Under the pieces are notes generated by a model. It saw only the letters and a list, made by a program, of their open reading frames with translations, searched no databases and was not told the origin of the DNA. A stretch of DNA of 64,000 bases from Gammaproteobacteria bacterium (lineage in GTDB: Bacteria > Pseudomonadota > Gammaproteobacteria > Pseudomonadales > Porticoccaceae), in contig JAGPUW010000018.1 of the NCBI GenBank assembly GCA_018069465.1, positions 1 through 64,000 on the forward strand, given 5' to 3'. Positions 27,944 through 38,222 of the stretch are shown here, piece after piece. Both the position numbers and the translations under genes were made by a program. Position 1 is the first letter of the stretch, and every line of letters begins with the position of its first letter.

Positions 27944-29038
27944 ATGCACTACGCTCAAATTACGGGATGGGGTCGCTACCTGCCACCGGCAATATTAACC
28001 AACGAAGACATCGCCACGGTCGTCGATACCTCCAGCGAGTGGATCAGCTCGCGCACCGGTATTAAGGCGCGGCGCATCAGCCATGTAAGGAATGTCGACC
28101 TGGCCCACGTTGCCGCCGAACGGGCACTGGCCTGCGCGGGTATTAGCGCACTCGATGTCGACGTTATTGCCTACGCCACCACCACGCCCGACGAAATTAT
28201 CCCCAATACTGCATCGATGTTGCAGGGCAAACTGGGGGCCTCTAACGCCGCCTGCTTCGACCTCAACGCCGCTTGCACCGCCTTTCTTTACAGCTTCAAC
28301 ATGGTCTCGGATATGATCCGCGCCGGCTCAATTAAGACGGCTCTGATAGTCGGCTCCGAACGCCTCAGTTCATTAATGGACTGGGCCAACAAGCGCGACT
28401 CCGCCGTACTCTTTGGCGATGGCGCCGGTGCTGTGGTACTGCAGGCCTCCGAGCAGAAGAGTGGCTTTTTTCAGGGCAAACTGGGCTGTGTGCAAGATAC
28501 CCGCGAATTACTGGCGATGCCCGACTTCGGCATGCACGCCGTCGCCCAACACCGCCCGCTGGATGTATCCCTTGATTTTTCCGGCCGTGAAATCTTCCGC
28601 AACGCGGTCAATGGCATGGCCGCTGCCTGCACCGATGTGCTGCAAAACTCTGGGCTCACGCTCGACGATATCGACCTGGTGATTCCCCACCAGGCCAATA
28701 CCCGCATTATTGAGGCCCTGGCCAAACGTCTTGGAATCCCCATGGACAAAGTCGTGGTCACCCTTGAAAACTACGCCAACACCTCAACCAGCAGCATCCC
28801 CATCGCCCTCTGTGAAGCGCTCGAAGATGGCCGCGTCAAACCCGGCATGACCATCCTCATCGTCGCCTTTGGTGCCGGTTTAACCTGGGGGGCGTCACTC
28901 TTTACCTGGGCTGACAGAGTGTTACCTTTGGGTGAGAGCGATGTCGAACTGCCCACCACTGACAAGACCGGGCTGGAATTAATTCTCGAAGCTATAGAGG
29001 TGCGAGAGCAGGCAGCACAGCGCAACGAGACGAAGTAG
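27944..29038 (+). CDS. 3-oxoacyl-ACP synthase III family protein (FabH-like)
   Basis: 364 residues of the thiolase fold, with the catalytic triad of KAS III enzymes: Cys111 in DLNAACTAFLYS, His in VIPHQANTRI and Asn in ENYANTSTSSIP. The N-terminal GWGRYLPPAILTN and ISSRTGIKARR are family signatures. It starts at ATG 27944, with GAGG 7 nt upstream; an ATG at 27914 lacks a good site. It condenses an acyl-CoA with malonyl-ACP. A tail of about 40 residues extends beyond the usual FabH end. It is alone here rather than in a fab cluster, so a specialised role is possible. Confidence 0.88.
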   Translation: MHYAQITGWGRYLPPAILTNEDIATVVDTSSEWISSRTGIKARRISHVRNVDLAHVAAERALACAGISALDVDVIAYATTTPDEIIPNTASMLQGKLGASNAACFDLNAACTAFLYSFNMVSDMIRAGSIKTALIVGSERLSSLMDWANKRDSAVLFGDGAGAVVLQASEQKSGFFQGKLGCVQDTRELLAMPDFGMHAVAQHRPLDVSLDFSGREIFRNAVNGMAAACTDVLQNSGLTLDDIDLVIPHQANTRIIEALAKRLGIPMDKVVVTLENYANTSTSSIPIALCEALEDGRVKPGMTILIVAFGAGLTWGASLFTWADRVLPLGESDVELPTTDKTGLELILEAIEVREQAAQRNETK

Positions 29039-29141
29039 AAACGCCTTCAAGCCGTCTCGTTGAACTGCTAACATCAGCCACCACTTCCCGTCATTCTGCG
29101 GGCCTAAACGTCAGGTCCGCAGCAGCTAATCAGGTTCGTCC

Positions 29142-32100
29142 ATGTCAGAGCAGGCCCCAGCACCCCTCCCCCCACAAGCGCCCGCTTTCATCCATTTACA
29201 CCTGCACAGTGAATACTCCATTGCCGATAGCACCATTGGCATCAAATCCTTAATCGGCAAAGTGCGCGAGCTCGATATGCCCGCCGTTGCCGTCGGCGAC
29301 ATCTGTAATTTCTTCGCTCTGGTGAAGTTTTACAAGGCCGCGCAGGGTGGGGGTATCAAGCCCATTTGCGGTAGTGACCTGACCATTGCCGGTGACAAAC
29401 CCGACGACCCACAAAGCCAGATTACCCTGCTGGTGCAAAATAAAGTTGGCTATCAAAACCTCACCCAACTGATTTCCCGCGCCTACCTCGAAGGCCAGGT
29501 ACATGGGCTGCCCTGCATTCGTCGCAGTTGGCTGCAAGAATTCGGCGACGGTTTGATTGTCCTGTGTGGCAACAAAAGCGATATCGGCGTGGCACTGGCG
29601 ACAGGACGCGATAAGCAGGCACAGCGTTTATTGCAGGACTGGATGGGCGACTTCCCCGCTAGCGTTTATCTCGAACTGGTACGCTGCAAGCGCCCCGGCG
29701 AAGAAAGCTTTGTACACAGTGCGGTAGCCCTGGCGCAGCAACTCGATTGCCCGGTAGTCGCCAGTAATGACGTGCGCTTTATCAGCCAGGATCAATTTGA
29801 AGCCCACGAGGCCAGAGTCTGCATTGTCGAGGGCCGCACCCTCGATGACCCGCGCCGCGAGCGCCGCTACAGCGACCAGCAATATCTGAAATCCGTCAGC
29901 GAAATGCAGAGCCTGTTTGCCGACATTCCCGAGGCCCTGGAAAACACCGTCGAGATTGCCAAGCGCTGCAATCTGACGCTCACCCTGGGCAAACCGCAAC
30001 TGCCGGAATACCCCATCCCCGAAGGCATGACCACCGAGGCCTACTTTCGCCAGTTATCCGAGCAGGGGCTGAGCCGACGCCTGGAGAGCATCACCCTCAA
30101 GCCCGAAGTCGGGCAAAGCCTTCAAGACTATAGCGACCGCCTCGACTTCGAGCTCAATATCATTAACCAGATGGGCTTTCCCGGCTACTTCCTGATCGTC
30201 ATGGATTTCATCCGCTGGGCCAAAGAGCACGATATTCCCGTTGGCCCCGGTCGCGGCTCCGGTGCCGGTTCGCTGGTCGCCTACGCCCTGGAAATTACCG
30301 ATCTCGACCCCCTCGAATACGACCTGCTATTTGAGCGCTTTCTCAACCCCGAACGGGTCTCCATGCCCGATTTCGATATCGACTTCTGCATGGACAATCG
30401 CGACCGGGTGATTGCCTATGTCGCCGACCGCTACGGTCGCAAGGCCGTTTCGCAGATCATCACCTTTGGCACCATGGCGGCGAAGGCGGTGGTGCGCGAT
30501 GTCGCCCGCGCCCAGGGTAAGTCTTACGGCCTGGCCGATCGTTTATCGAAAATGATCCCCTTTGAAATTGGCATCACCCTGCAAAAAGCCTTTGATCAGG
30601 AGGAGATACTCAGGGACTTTCTTGAACAGGACGAAGAGGCCCAGGAAATTTGGGAGATGGCCCTGCAGCTCGAAGGCCTGACCCGCAATGTCGGCAAGCA
30701 CGCCGGTGGTGTGGTGATCGCCCCTACCCAGCTAACGGATTTCTCCGCCCTGTACTGCGACGAAAGCGGCGAAGGCCTGGTCACCCAGTACGATAAAGAC
30801 GATGTCGAAGACGTCGGGCTGGTGAAGTTCGACTTCCTCGGCCTGCGCACCCTGACCATTATTGACTGGGCTCTAGACAACGCCAATGTTCAGAATGAAC
30901 GAGACGGCAAGCCCCCGGTGGTGATTAAAGACATCCCCCTCGACGATCCAGGCAGCTATCAACTCCTGCAGCGCGCCGAAACAACGGCGGTGTTTCAGCT
31001 GGAGTCCCGAGGCATGAAGGATTTGATTAAGCGCCAGTTGCCGAGCCGCTTTGAAGACATCATCGCACTGGTGGCCCTGTTTCGACCCGGCCCCCTGCAG
31101 TCGGGCATGGTCGACGATTTTATCAACCGCAAACACGGTCGCCAGGAAGTCGCCTACCCCCACCCCAAGTACCAGCACCCCGACCTGAAACCGGTTCTCG
31201 AACCGACCTACGGCGTCATCCTTTATCAGGAACAGGTGATGCAAATCGCCCAGGTACTCGGCGGTTACACACTCGGCGAAGCCGATATGTTGCGCCGCGC
31301 GATGGGCAAGAAAAAGGCCGAAGAAATGGCCCGCCAACGGCAACTCTTTGTCGATGGCGCGGCCAACAACAATGTCAGCAATGAGCTGGCGGAAAACATT
31401 TTCGACTTAATGGAAAAGTTTGCCGGTTACGGATTCAATAAATCCCACTCGGCGGCCTATGCTCTGCTCGCCTATCAAACTGCCTGGCTGAAAGTCCACT
31501 ACCCCGCCGCCTTTATGGCCGCCGTACTGTCCGCCGATATGCAAAACACCGACAAGGTGGTGACGCTGATCGATGAGTGTCGAGCGATGAAACTCGTCGT
31601 CACGCCGCCCGATGTCAATATCGGGCAATTCCAGTTTTCCGTCTCCCTTGAATCAGCCGTGGTCTACGGGCTCGGTGCCATCAAGGGCCTCGGCGAAGGG
31701 CCCGTCGCCAGTATCCTTGAGGCCCGCAGTAGTGGCGGCCCCTTTAAAGATCTGTTCGATTTTTGCACCCGCATCGATGCCCGCAAAGTCAACAAACGCG
31801 CTCTCGAAGCGCTGATTCGCTCCGGCGCACTCGATAAAATCGGCCCCAATGACGATCCCGGCTACAGTCGCGCAGTGATGCTCGCGGCCATGGAAGAGGC
31901 GGTGAAACTGGCCGACCAGCACAGTAAAAATGCCGCCAGCGGCATGGTCGATTTATTTGGCGCCACACCCGCCGAGAGCGCGCCAGAAATCGGCTACTCC
32001 GCCTTTACTCAAGTGCGTCGTTTCCGCTTGCGCGACCGCCTGCAGGGCGAGTGGGATACTCTGGGGCTCTACCTCACCGGACACCCCATTGAAGAATACG

Positions 32101-32660
32101 TCGGCGAGTTGAGCCACTTTATTAGCTGTCGGCTCAAAGCCCTGCAACCCTCCAGAAGTGTGCAAATCGTTGCCGGGCTAGTGCTCGACATTCGCACCAT
32201 CAAAACCAGTCGCGGCGTGATGGGCGTGATGACCATCGACGATGACAGCGCCCGCATCGACGTCACCATTTTTTCTGAACAATACAACGCCTGTCGCGAC
32301 AACATCAGCAAGGGCACCATGGTGGTGGTCAATGGCGTACTCAGCGAGGACGAATACACGGGCGGCCTGAAAATGCGCGCCCAGCAAGTGCGAACACTGA
32401 TCGAAGCTCGACAGGCTATGCTCAAGGGCCTGAGCATAGATCTCTCTGGCAGCACCATGACCCTGGCAACCGTCGACAATCTCGAGCAATTACTCAAACC
32501 CTATAACAGCGGCCAGTGTAGCGTTAAAGTGAAATACCGCTGTCGCGGCGCCGAGGGGGAATTCGCACTGGGTGAGAAATGGGCGATACAGCCAGAGGAT
32601 GATTTACTGCATCATCTGCGAGACAGCTTCGGTGCCGGCAATTTACAACTACTCTACTAA
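29142..32660 (+). CDS. dnaE: DNA polymerase III alpha subunit
   Basis: 1172 residues, the catalytic subunit of the replicative polymerase. The N-terminal PHP domain begins FIHLHLHSEYS (about 16-26). The polymerase core carries VGPGRGSGAGSLVAYAL near 368 and the catalytic acidic motif PDFDIDFCMDNRD near 407-419. A helix-hairpin-helix region follows, and an OB-fold domain starts near 1005 (VQIVAGLVLDIRTIK). Length and motifs match the DnaE1 type of Proteobacteria. It lies directly upstream of accA, as in E. coli. Confidence 0.97.
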   Translation: MSEQAPAPLPPQAPAFIHLHLHSEYSIADSTIGIKSLIGKVRELDMPAVAVGDICNFFALVKFYKAAQGGGIKPICGSDLTIAGDKPDDPQSQITLLVQNKVGYQNLTQLISRAYLEGQVHGLPCIRRSWLQEFGDGLIVLCGNKSDIGVALATGRDKQAQRLLQDWMGDFPASVYLELVRCKRPGEESFVHSAVALAQQLDCPVVASNDVRFISQDQFEAHEARVCIVEGRTLDDPRRERRYSDQQYLKSVSEMQSLFADIPEALENTVEIAKRCNLTLTLGKPQLPEYPIPEGMTTEAYFRQLSEQGLSRRLESITLKPEVGQSLQDYSDRLDFELNIINQMGFPGYFLIVMDFIRWAKEHDIPVGPGRGSGAGSLVAYALEITDLDPLEYDLLFERFLNPERVSMPDFDIDFCMDNRDRVIAYVADRYGRKAVSQIITFGTMAAKAVVRDVARAQGKSYGLADRLSKMIPFEIGITLQKAFDQEEILRDFLEQDEEAQEIWEMALQLEGLTRNVGKHAGGVVIAPTQLTDFSALYCDESGEGLVTQYDKDDVEDVGLVKFDFLGLRTLTIIDWALDNANVQNERDGKPPVVIKDIPLDDPGSYQLLQRAETTAVFQLESRGMKDLIKRQLPSRFEDIIALVALFRPGPLQSGMVDDFINRKHGRQEVAYPHPKYQHPDLKPVLEPTYGVILYQEQVMQIAQVLGGYTLGEADMLRRAMGKKKAEEMARQRQLFVDGAANNNVSNELAENIFDLMEKFAGYGFNKSHSAAYALLAYQTAWLKVHYPAAFMAAVLSADMQNTDKVVTLIDECRAMKLVVTPPDVNIGQFQFSVSLESAVVYGLGAIKGLGEGPVASILEARSSGGPFKDLFDFCTRIDARKVNKRALEALIRSGALDKIGPNDDPGYSRAVMLAAMEEAVKLADQHSKNAASGMVDLFGATPAESAPEIGYSAFTQVRRFRLRDRLQGEWDTLGLYLTGHPIEEYVGELSHFISCRLKALQPSRSVQIVAGLVLDIRTIKTSRGVMGVMTIDDDSARIDVTIFSEQYNACRDNISKGTMVVVNGVLSEDEYTGGLKMRAQQVRTLIEARQAMLKGLSIDLSGSTMTLATVDNLEQLLKPYNSGQCSVKVKYRCRGAEGEFALGEKWAIQPEDDLLHHLRDSFGAGNLQLLY

Positions 32661-32790
32661 GGAGCCTGGCTGATAAAGAAATTGCAGCAAAATGCCAGTT
32701 CGATGTATCGATTGAATAAACTATCTGTATAATTTGGACGTCTATCTCCCCGGCCCAGCGCTAAATAAAGCAAGCGGAATTAAAGTAATT

Positions 32791-33744
32791 ATGAATCTTG
32801 ACTACCTGGACTTTGAACAGCCCATTGCCGAACTCGAGGCTAAAATTGAAGAGCTGCAACTGGTCGGCAACGACAATGCGCTGAATATTGCCGATGAGAT
32901 AATAAAATTACGCGGTAAATCCCTGAAGTTGACGGAGAGCATTTTCTCCGGCCTCTCCTCCTGGCAAATCGTTCAGGTGGCTCGCCATCCCCTGCGCCCC
33001 CACACCAAAGACTATATTGGCAGGTTATTTACTGAGTTTGACGAATTACACGGCGACCGCCATTTTGGTGACGACAAAGCCATTATTGGTGGCGTTGCGC
33101 GACTCGATGGCAAACCGGTGATGGTCATTGGCGAGGAAAAAGGCCGTGGCGTGAGTGAAAAAGTCGCGCGCAATTTCGGCATGCCCAAGCCCGAAGGTTA
33201 TCGCAAGGCACTGCGCTTAATGGAAATGGCCGAGCGTTTTAAAATGCCCATCCTGACCCTTATCGACACCCCCGGTGCCTACCCCGGCATCGACTCGGAA
33301 GAGCGCGGCATTAGTGAATCTATCGCCCAGAACCTGGCCGTGATGTCACGTTTGAAAACACCCATTATCGCCACGGTCATCGGCGAGGGCAGCTCCGGTG
33401 GCGCCATTGCCATCGGCGTTAGTGACTGGCTGAATATGCTGCAATACTCGACCTATTTCGTTATCTCGCCAGAGGGCTGTGCCAATATTATCTGGAAGAC
33501 CGCTGAAAAAGCGCCACTGGCGGCCGAGGCCATGGGTGTCACCTCCAGTGTTCTCGAAGAGCTGGGGATTGCCGATGAAACCATTCCCGAGCCTCTGGGC
33601 GGTGCTCATCGCGATGTCGACGCTATGGCGGGAATCCTGCAAGGCCGTTTGATCGAGCAGCTCGACCGGCTGCAGCGCGAGCCTCTCGATCAGCTTGTCG
33701 AAAAACGCTTTAATCGCTTAATGTCCTACGGCAGCACTAGTTAA
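32791..33744 (+). CDS. accA: Acetyl-CoA carboxylase carboxyltransferase subunit alpha
   Basis: 317 residues. Together with AccD it transfers carboxyl from biotin to acetyl-CoA in the first step of fatty acid synthesis. Conserved segments include [35 protein letters not shown] and [15 protein letters not shown], the carboxyltransferase signatures. The chosen start, ATG 32791 ([11 protein letters not shown]), matches the family; a further upstream ATG at 32734 gives an unrelated extension. It follows dnaE by 130 bp, as in E. coli. A probable terminator is at 33759-33785. Confidence 0.96.
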   Translation: MNLDYLDFEQPIAELEAKIEELQLVGNDNALNIADEIIKLRGKSLKLTESIFSGLSSWQIVQVARHPLRPHTKDYIGRLFTEFDELHGDRHFGDDKAIIGGVARLDGKPVMVIGEEKGRGVSEKVARNFGMPKPEGYRKALRLMEMAERFKMPILTLIDTPGAYPGIDSEERGISESIAQNLAVMSRLKTPIIATVIGEGSSGGAIAIGVSDWLNMLQYSTYFVISPEGCANIIWKTAEKAPLAAEAMGVTSSVLEELGIADETIPEPLGGAHRDVDAMAGILQGRLIEQLDRLQREPLDQLVEKRFNRLMSYGSTS

Positions 33745-33758
33745 ACCCGAAAGCCAAA

Positions 33759-33785
33759 CAGCCCCGCCAGCAACAGGCTGGGCTG
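33759..33785 (+). terminator. Probable terminator of accA
   Basis: The arms CAGCCCCGCC and GGCTGGGCTG pair with one mismatch around a 7-nt loop, and a T-rich stretch follows. It lies 15 nt after the accA stop. Confidence 0.55.
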
Positions 33786-33873
33786 CTTTACTGTTCTATT
33801 CTGTACTCACATCACTGCACTGTCCCGTACAAGCTAAGCCCTGAACGCCTGCGCACAGCTCCGCGCCATTCAA

Positions 33874-34689
33874 TCAAAGCACTGACAAGCCGTGAGGGGT
33901 CGCTAATTTAATACGCCATTGCGGCTTACCGCGATACTTTGATGAATACACCCAGCCTTCAACTTCCAGGCGCTTACCTCGCCAACTATTAACAGTGGCT
34001 TTATCAAAGTAGCGCTGGTTTTCCGGGTAGATCACCGCCACAAAACCGTCCTCGAAATTAATCCACCAGGCTTTGGCAAAGCTCACTTTGCGCACCGTGC
34101 CGCGCACCCGCTGATAACCACCCCGCTCAATATTTTTCGCGCCAACATATTGGGCTAAAGTGCTCTGCCACAAGCCCTTTTGCCCGCGCCGGGCACTTTT
34201 TTCTGCACCGACAAAACAAGGCAGCAAACCCAGGTTGGGTGGTATCGCCACATGCCAACCCAGCCCCTGCTTCAGCAGCAGCGCCGAGAGGCTTTGGCCG
34301 TCGATGAAAACATAGCCCAGCTGTCGACCGTAGGCATCGGTTTGCTCGCGACCGAGGACAAGACGTAAATCTCGCTGCCGGGCACCACTGGCTTGCAGCG
34401 CACTTTGCACTGCCTGCTTCGCCGCCAGTGCCAGAGCCTCATCGGGCTGACCCTTGCGACCGCGCTCGGGCGTGTTGATGCCAATCAAACGTATGCGACG
34501 ACCATCGCTCAAGGTCAAGGTGTCGCCGTCATAGGCATATTGGACGGCGATGCGTTCACCACGACCGGCATCGAGATCAGCCAGCGTGCAATTGCCGCCC
34601 AGGGCGGGGGCAGAAGAAATAAGGAAACAGGAAAAAATCGAGACCAAAAAAAATGCGCTCCGAGCGTGAACTCTGAGCGCATTCTTCAT
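33874..34689 (-). CDS. Secreted thermonuclease-like protein (SNase domain)
   Basis: 271 residues. A signal peptide (RSAFFLVSIFSCFLISSAPALG) precedes a staphylococcal nuclease fold. YAYDGDTLTLSDGRRIRLIGINTPERG carries the Asp/Thr calcium-site residues and the first catalytic Arg. DAYGRQLGYVFIDG and ARRGQKGLW are the later conserved blocks. A C-terminal extension (about 75 residues, VRGTVRKVSF onward) resembles an OB-fold domain. The start is placed at 34689; a longer frame would run back through rpmE. The gap from rpmE is 24 nt, so the two are probably co-transcribed. It is likely a periplasmic or secreted nuclease. Confidence 0.85.
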   Translation of the reverse strand: MKNALRVHARSAFFLVSIFSCFLISSAPALGGNCTLADLDAGRGERIAVQYAYDGDTLTLSDGRRIRLIGINTPERGRKGQPDEALALAAKQAVQSALQASGARQRDLRLVLGREQTDAYGRQLGYVFIDGQSLSALLLKQGLGWHVAIPPNLGLLPCFVGAEKSARRGQKGLWQSTLAQYVGAKNIERGGYQRVRGTVRKVSFAKAWWINFEDGFVAVIYPENQRYFDKATVNSWRGKRLEVEGWVYSSKYRGKPQWRIKLATPHGLSVL

Positions 34690-34714
34690 TGGCTTGTCAG
34701 CCAGCTGGCTAAAT

Positions 34715-34933
34715 TTACTTTTTGCCGCTGCTGATACCGCCAAAACGCTGGTTGAAACGGTCGATTCGACCACCGGCATCTGCTGTCTTCTGCTTGCCCG
34801 TGTAAAAGGGGTGACACTGTGAACAGACGTCGAGGTGAATGGTATCGACCCGAGTTGAACCAACTTCGATAACATTACCGCAGCTGCAGGTTGCCGTCAG
34901 CTTGCCGTAAGCGGGATGTATTTCAGCTTTCAT
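34715..34933 (-). CDS. rpmE: Ribosomal protein L31 (zinc-binding form)
   Basis: 72 residues, matching bacterial L31 from the start [10 protein letters not shown]. It retains both Cys pairs (Cys16/Cys18 in TCSCGN and Cys37/Cys40 in [14 protein letters not shown]), which makes it the zinc form rather than the Zn-free paralogue. The ATG at 34933 has GAGG 10 nt upstream. It is a component of the 50S subunit, next to the 5S rRNA region. It is followed by the SNase gene. Confidence 0.97.
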   Translation of the reverse strand: MKAEIHPAYGKLTATCSCGNVIEVGSTRVDTIHLDVCSQCHPFYTGKQKTADAGGRIDRFNQRFGGISSGKK

Positions 34934-35266
34934 TTTACTTGCCTCATTGTTGCAGGGTTGTTGCACACCGCCACTCGAACTAAAACAGCCTTGAATATAA
35001 GCGTTTCGTCCGGCACCGTACGCATACTTGCAGGAGCGCGCATGTTACCAGAAAAACCCTGTGGTTCAAGCACAAAGTCAACAGATTTCAAGGGCTTGAT
35101 TGGCCAATGGCCGCGCCCCGTGAATAGCCAGACTGGCGATTGCACACGGCGCCACTTCACCCGACAATAGCCACCTCAGGACACCTGCTCCAGAGCCCTG
35201 ACGAATGACTAATTACTGCTCACCTACGACGAGAAAACATCACCACTCAAGCATGATCAACCAGCC
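34934..35266. other. Divergent intergenic region between rpmE and priA
   Basis: 333 bp with no gene I can support. It must hold the promoters of both genes. A 10-bp palindrome ATTGGCCAAT is visible at about 35099-35108, but I recognise no regulator site. The reading frames here are shadows without codon bias. Confidence 0.6.
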
Positions 35267-37480
35267 ATGACAGAGACACTATTTTATCAAGTTGCCGTGC
35301 AGTCGCCACTGCGCCGACTCTTTGATTATCTGCCACCCAGCGGTTTTGGCCCGACACTCCCAGTGGGTGTGCGCGTTACCGTGCCCTTTGGTAAAAGGGC
35401 GGTGACGGGCATAGTCGTATCCAGCACATCGAGCAGCGACTACCCGGCGGACAAACTCAAATCGATTAGCGCCATACTCGACACAGCACCCCTCTTGCCC
35501 CCCGTGCTTTTCGAGGTGCTGCTCTGGGCCGCCCGCTATTATCAACACCCCCTCGGCGAGGTACTCGCCAGCGCCCTGCCGACATTGTTGCGCAAGGGCG
35601 GCGACCTGCCCCAGCAAAGCTTTTGGCGTTTGAGCACTCACGGCAAAGGGCTACCTGCTGATGCCCTGCGCCGCGCACCGAGCCAGCAAGCGCTATTGCA
35701 ATTGTTGCAAGTGCACGACCAGCTCAGTCGCGAGGCTATCGATGCCGCCGGTATTAGCACGGCCACTATTCGCAGTCTAAAAAACAAAGCGCTAATCGAG
35801 AACTTTAGCAGCACCGTATCGGGTCAGGGTTTTGATGCCAACGGCGAGCTGGACTTGCTGGGCGAAGCGCCACTGAGCCTCTCCCCCGACCAACAAGCCG
35901 CGCTCGGGCACATTGAATTTCATACGTACAACAGCTATTTAATTGATGGCGAAACCGGCTCGGGCAAGACCGAGGTGTATTTGCAGGCCATTGCCAACGT
36001 GCTGCGCCACGGCCGTCAGGCCCTGGTGTTGATTCCCGAAATCAATCTTAGCCCCCAAACACTGGCCCGCTTCCGCGCCCGCTTTAATTGCCCCATTGCC
36101 TTAATTCACTCCGGCCTCAGCGAGCGGCAGCGACTGGAGGCCTGGTGGGCGGCCGCTAACGGCAGTGCCGGCATTGTTATTGGCACCCGCTCCGCCGCCT
36201 TTGTGCCCTTGCAGTCACCGGGCATTATTATTGTCGACGAAGAACACGATAGCTCCTTTAAGCAGCAGGAGGGCTTTCGCTACTCCGCCCGCGATGTTGC
36301 CGTGATGCGCGCCAATCGGGAGAACATCCCCCTGCTGCTCGGCTCGGCCACCCCCTCCCTTGAGAGCCTGTACAACTGCACCCAGCAACGCTATCACCAC
36401 CTCTCGATAAAAGGCCGTCACGGCGGTGCGGTGCAGGCGCAATGGCAGCTGGTAGATATCTGCCACAGCCAGCTCAATACCGGCTTTTCCCAGAGCGCTA
36501 TTAACGCCATCGAGACCCAGTTAGCCGAGGGCAACCAGATTCTCGTCTTCCTCAATCGCCGGGGCTTTGCACCAACGCTGATGTGTCACGATTGTGGCTG
36601 GGTCGCCAACTGTAAGCACTGCGATGCCCACCTAACAGTGCATACCCACAAACCCGGCCTCCACTGCCACCACTGCGAATCGCGCCATGCACTGCCACAA
36701 GCCTGCCCAGACTGTGCCAGCCAGCAACTGAATTATCTGGGTCAGGGCACTGAGCGCAGTGAAGCCACCCTGCAGGCGCTATTCCCCGCAGCCAAGGTGC
36801 ATCGTGTCGACAGAGACACAACGGGCAATAAACGCGCGATGGAGGGCCTGCTAGAGGAGATCAATACAAATGAACCCTGTATTTTGGTCGGTACGCAAAT
36901 GCTCGCCAAGGGCCACCATTTTCCGGGGGTCACACTGGTGGTGGTACTCGATGCCGATACCAGCTTGTTTAGTGCCGATTTTCGCGCTTTGGAAAAAATG
37001 GGCCAGCTCATCACCCAAGTTGCCGGGCGCGCCGGACGCGGCGAAAAACCGGGTGTGGTGATGATACAAAGCCATCATTGTGAGCACCCCGTATTTGAGC
37101 TCTTGAGCCAACACAGCTACGGAAAATTTGCCCAACATTTATTGCGCGAACGCCAGTTCAGCGCCATGCCGCCCTTTACCAATGCCGCGTTAATTCGCGC
37201 TGAATTTCACCAGGGTGGTGAGGCTCTCGGCTTGCTGCATAAAGCTCGCGACTATCTTGAGAGCCAGGTACCGTCGAGCCCAGCGCTGCGCTATCTCGGC
37301 CCCTTTCCCGCCGCCATGGAAAAACGCGGCGGTCGCTATCGCTATCAACTGACCCTTATCGGCGTCGAGCGACGCGCCCTGCACCAGCTGCTGGGCGCAC
37401 TCAGCCATTGGTTTGAACAGCAAAAAGAGGCCCGCAAAGTGAGATGGTCAATCGATGTCGACCCTCAGGATTCAATATAA
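35267..37480 (+). CDS. priA: Primosomal protein N', replication restart helicase
   Basis: 737 residues. The N-terminal 3'-DNA-binding domain (LRRLFDYLPPSG, VTVPFGKRAVTGIV) is followed by a superfamily 2 helicase core with Walker A DGETGSGKTEVY (about 226-237) and Walker B IIVDEEHDSSFKQQ (about 322-335). The two-zinc module lies near 439-483: CHDCGWVANCKHC, then HCHHC and CPDC. Motif V/VI regions LVGTQMLAKGHHF and QVAGRAGRGEKPG complete it. It recognises stalled forks and reloads DnaB. It is followed by a SPOR-domain gene, an arrangement common in Gammaproteobacteria. Confidence 0.97.
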   Translation: MTETLFYQVAVQSPLRRLFDYLPPSGFGPTLPVGVRVTVPFGKRAVTGIVVSSTSSSDYPADKLKSISAILDTAPLLPPVLFEVLLWAARYYQHPLGEVLASALPTLLRKGGDLPQQSFWRLSTHGKGLPADALRRAPSQQALLQLLQVHDQLSREAIDAAGISTATIRSLKNKALIENFSSTVSGQGFDANGELDLLGEAPLSLSPDQQAALGHIEFHTYNSYLIDGETGSGKTEVYLQAIANVLRHGRQALVLIPEINLSPQTLARFRARFNCPIALIHSGLSERQRLEAWWAAANGSAGIVIGTRSAAFVPLQSPGIIIVDEEHDSSFKQQEGFRYSARDVAVMRANRENIPLLLGSATPSLESLYNCTQQRYHHLSIKGRHGGAVQAQWQLVDICHSQLNTGFSQSAINAIETQLAEGNQILVFLNRRGFAPTLMCHDCGWVANCKHCDAHLTVHTHKPGLHCHHCESRHALPQACPDCASQQLNYLGQGTERSEATLQALFPAAKVHRVDRDTTGNKRAMEGLLEEINTNEPCILVGTQMLAKGHHFPGVTLVVVLDADTSLFSADFRALEKMGQLITQVAGRAGRGEKPGVVMIQSHHCEHPVFELLSQHSYGKFAQHLLRERQFSAMPPFTNAALIRAEFHQGGEALGLLHKARDYLESQVPSSPALRYLGPFPAAMEKRGGRYRYQLTLIGVERRALHQLLGALSHWFEQQKEARKVRWSIDVDPQDSI

Positions 37481-37565
37481 CTTAATACGTATAATCAATA
37501 GCTTACGAAGATATTTTAAGAAAAAAATTAAAAATAATTAGCGCTCATTTTACGAAGCGAATACA

Positions 37566-38186
37566 ATGGCAACTGACCACACAGCACAGGCTGATATGTC
37601 TCGAGATTACGCAAAAAAAACCGCCAATAAGGCCCCAGCCAAACGTGGCAGTTCCCGCAAGAATGTCCGCACCAAGGCCAGCAACAAAGCCCCGGCACAG
37701 TCGCCGCGCTGGCTGTGGCTGTGCAGCGGCTTTCTGCTGGGTATTTTATCAATGGGCCTGATCCAACTGTGGAAAACGCCACAGCAAGATATTAGCCGCG
37801 CACTCGATGAAGTCACTGGCACCACTGCCGCCAAAAATCAGCAGCCCCATTTTGATTTTTACACCCAGTTGCGCGACGCTGAAATTGTCGTACCCGATAG
37901 CCCCCCCGATGCCCTGAGAAAAGCAGGCGGCGAAAAGGGCCAGGATGAAGTCTTTATCTTGCAGGCGGGGTCGTTCAAAAACCCACGGGATGCCGATAGC
38001 TTACGCGTCAGCCTCATTCTCTTAAACCTCAATGCCCAGGTCGAAAAAACCCATTCCAGCAAGGGTGGCACCTGGCATCGCGTTTTAGTCGGGCCCTTTC
38101 AATCGAGCTCAAAACTGGCCCATGCCCGCTCTACCCTCTTGCAAAATGGTATTGATAATCTGGTCTTAAAGCGGCCCAAGAATTAG
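37566..38186 (+). CDS. SPOR-domain membrane protein (FtsN-like)
   Basis: 206 residues: a basic cytoplasmic tail (KKTANKAPAKRGSSRKNVRTK), one membrane segment (WLWLCSGFLLGILSMGLIQLW), a linker, and a C-terminal SPOR domain (VFILQAGSFKNPRDADSLRVSL and WHRVLVGPFQSSS). SPOR domains bind denuded septal peptidoglycan, and FtsN-like proteins activate septal synthesis. The start could instead be ATG 37596 (MSRDYAKK); neither has a strong ribosome-binding site. The 86-bp gap upstream is A+T-rich and contains a TATAAT sequence at 37490, so it may have its own promoter. Confidence 0.85.
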   Translation: MATDHTAQADMSRDYAKKTANKAPAKRGSSRKNVRTKASNKAPAQSPRWLWLCSGFLLGILSMGLIQLWKTPQQDISRALDEVTGTTAAKNQQPHFDFYTQLRDAEIVVPDSPPDALRKAGGEKGQDEVFILQAGSFKNPRDADSLRVSLILLNLNAQVEKTHSSKGGTWHRVLVGPFQSSSKLAHARSTLLQNGIDNLVLKRPKN

Positions 38187-38222
38187 CGCCACTCGTTTAT
38201 AAAACAGGGCCAAGATAAGGCT

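Noticed and set aside
34916-35170. ORFs in the rpmE-priA intergenic region on both strands
   Set aside because: They overlap the rpmE start or end in the promoter region, show no codon bias or motif, and lack a ribosome-binding site.
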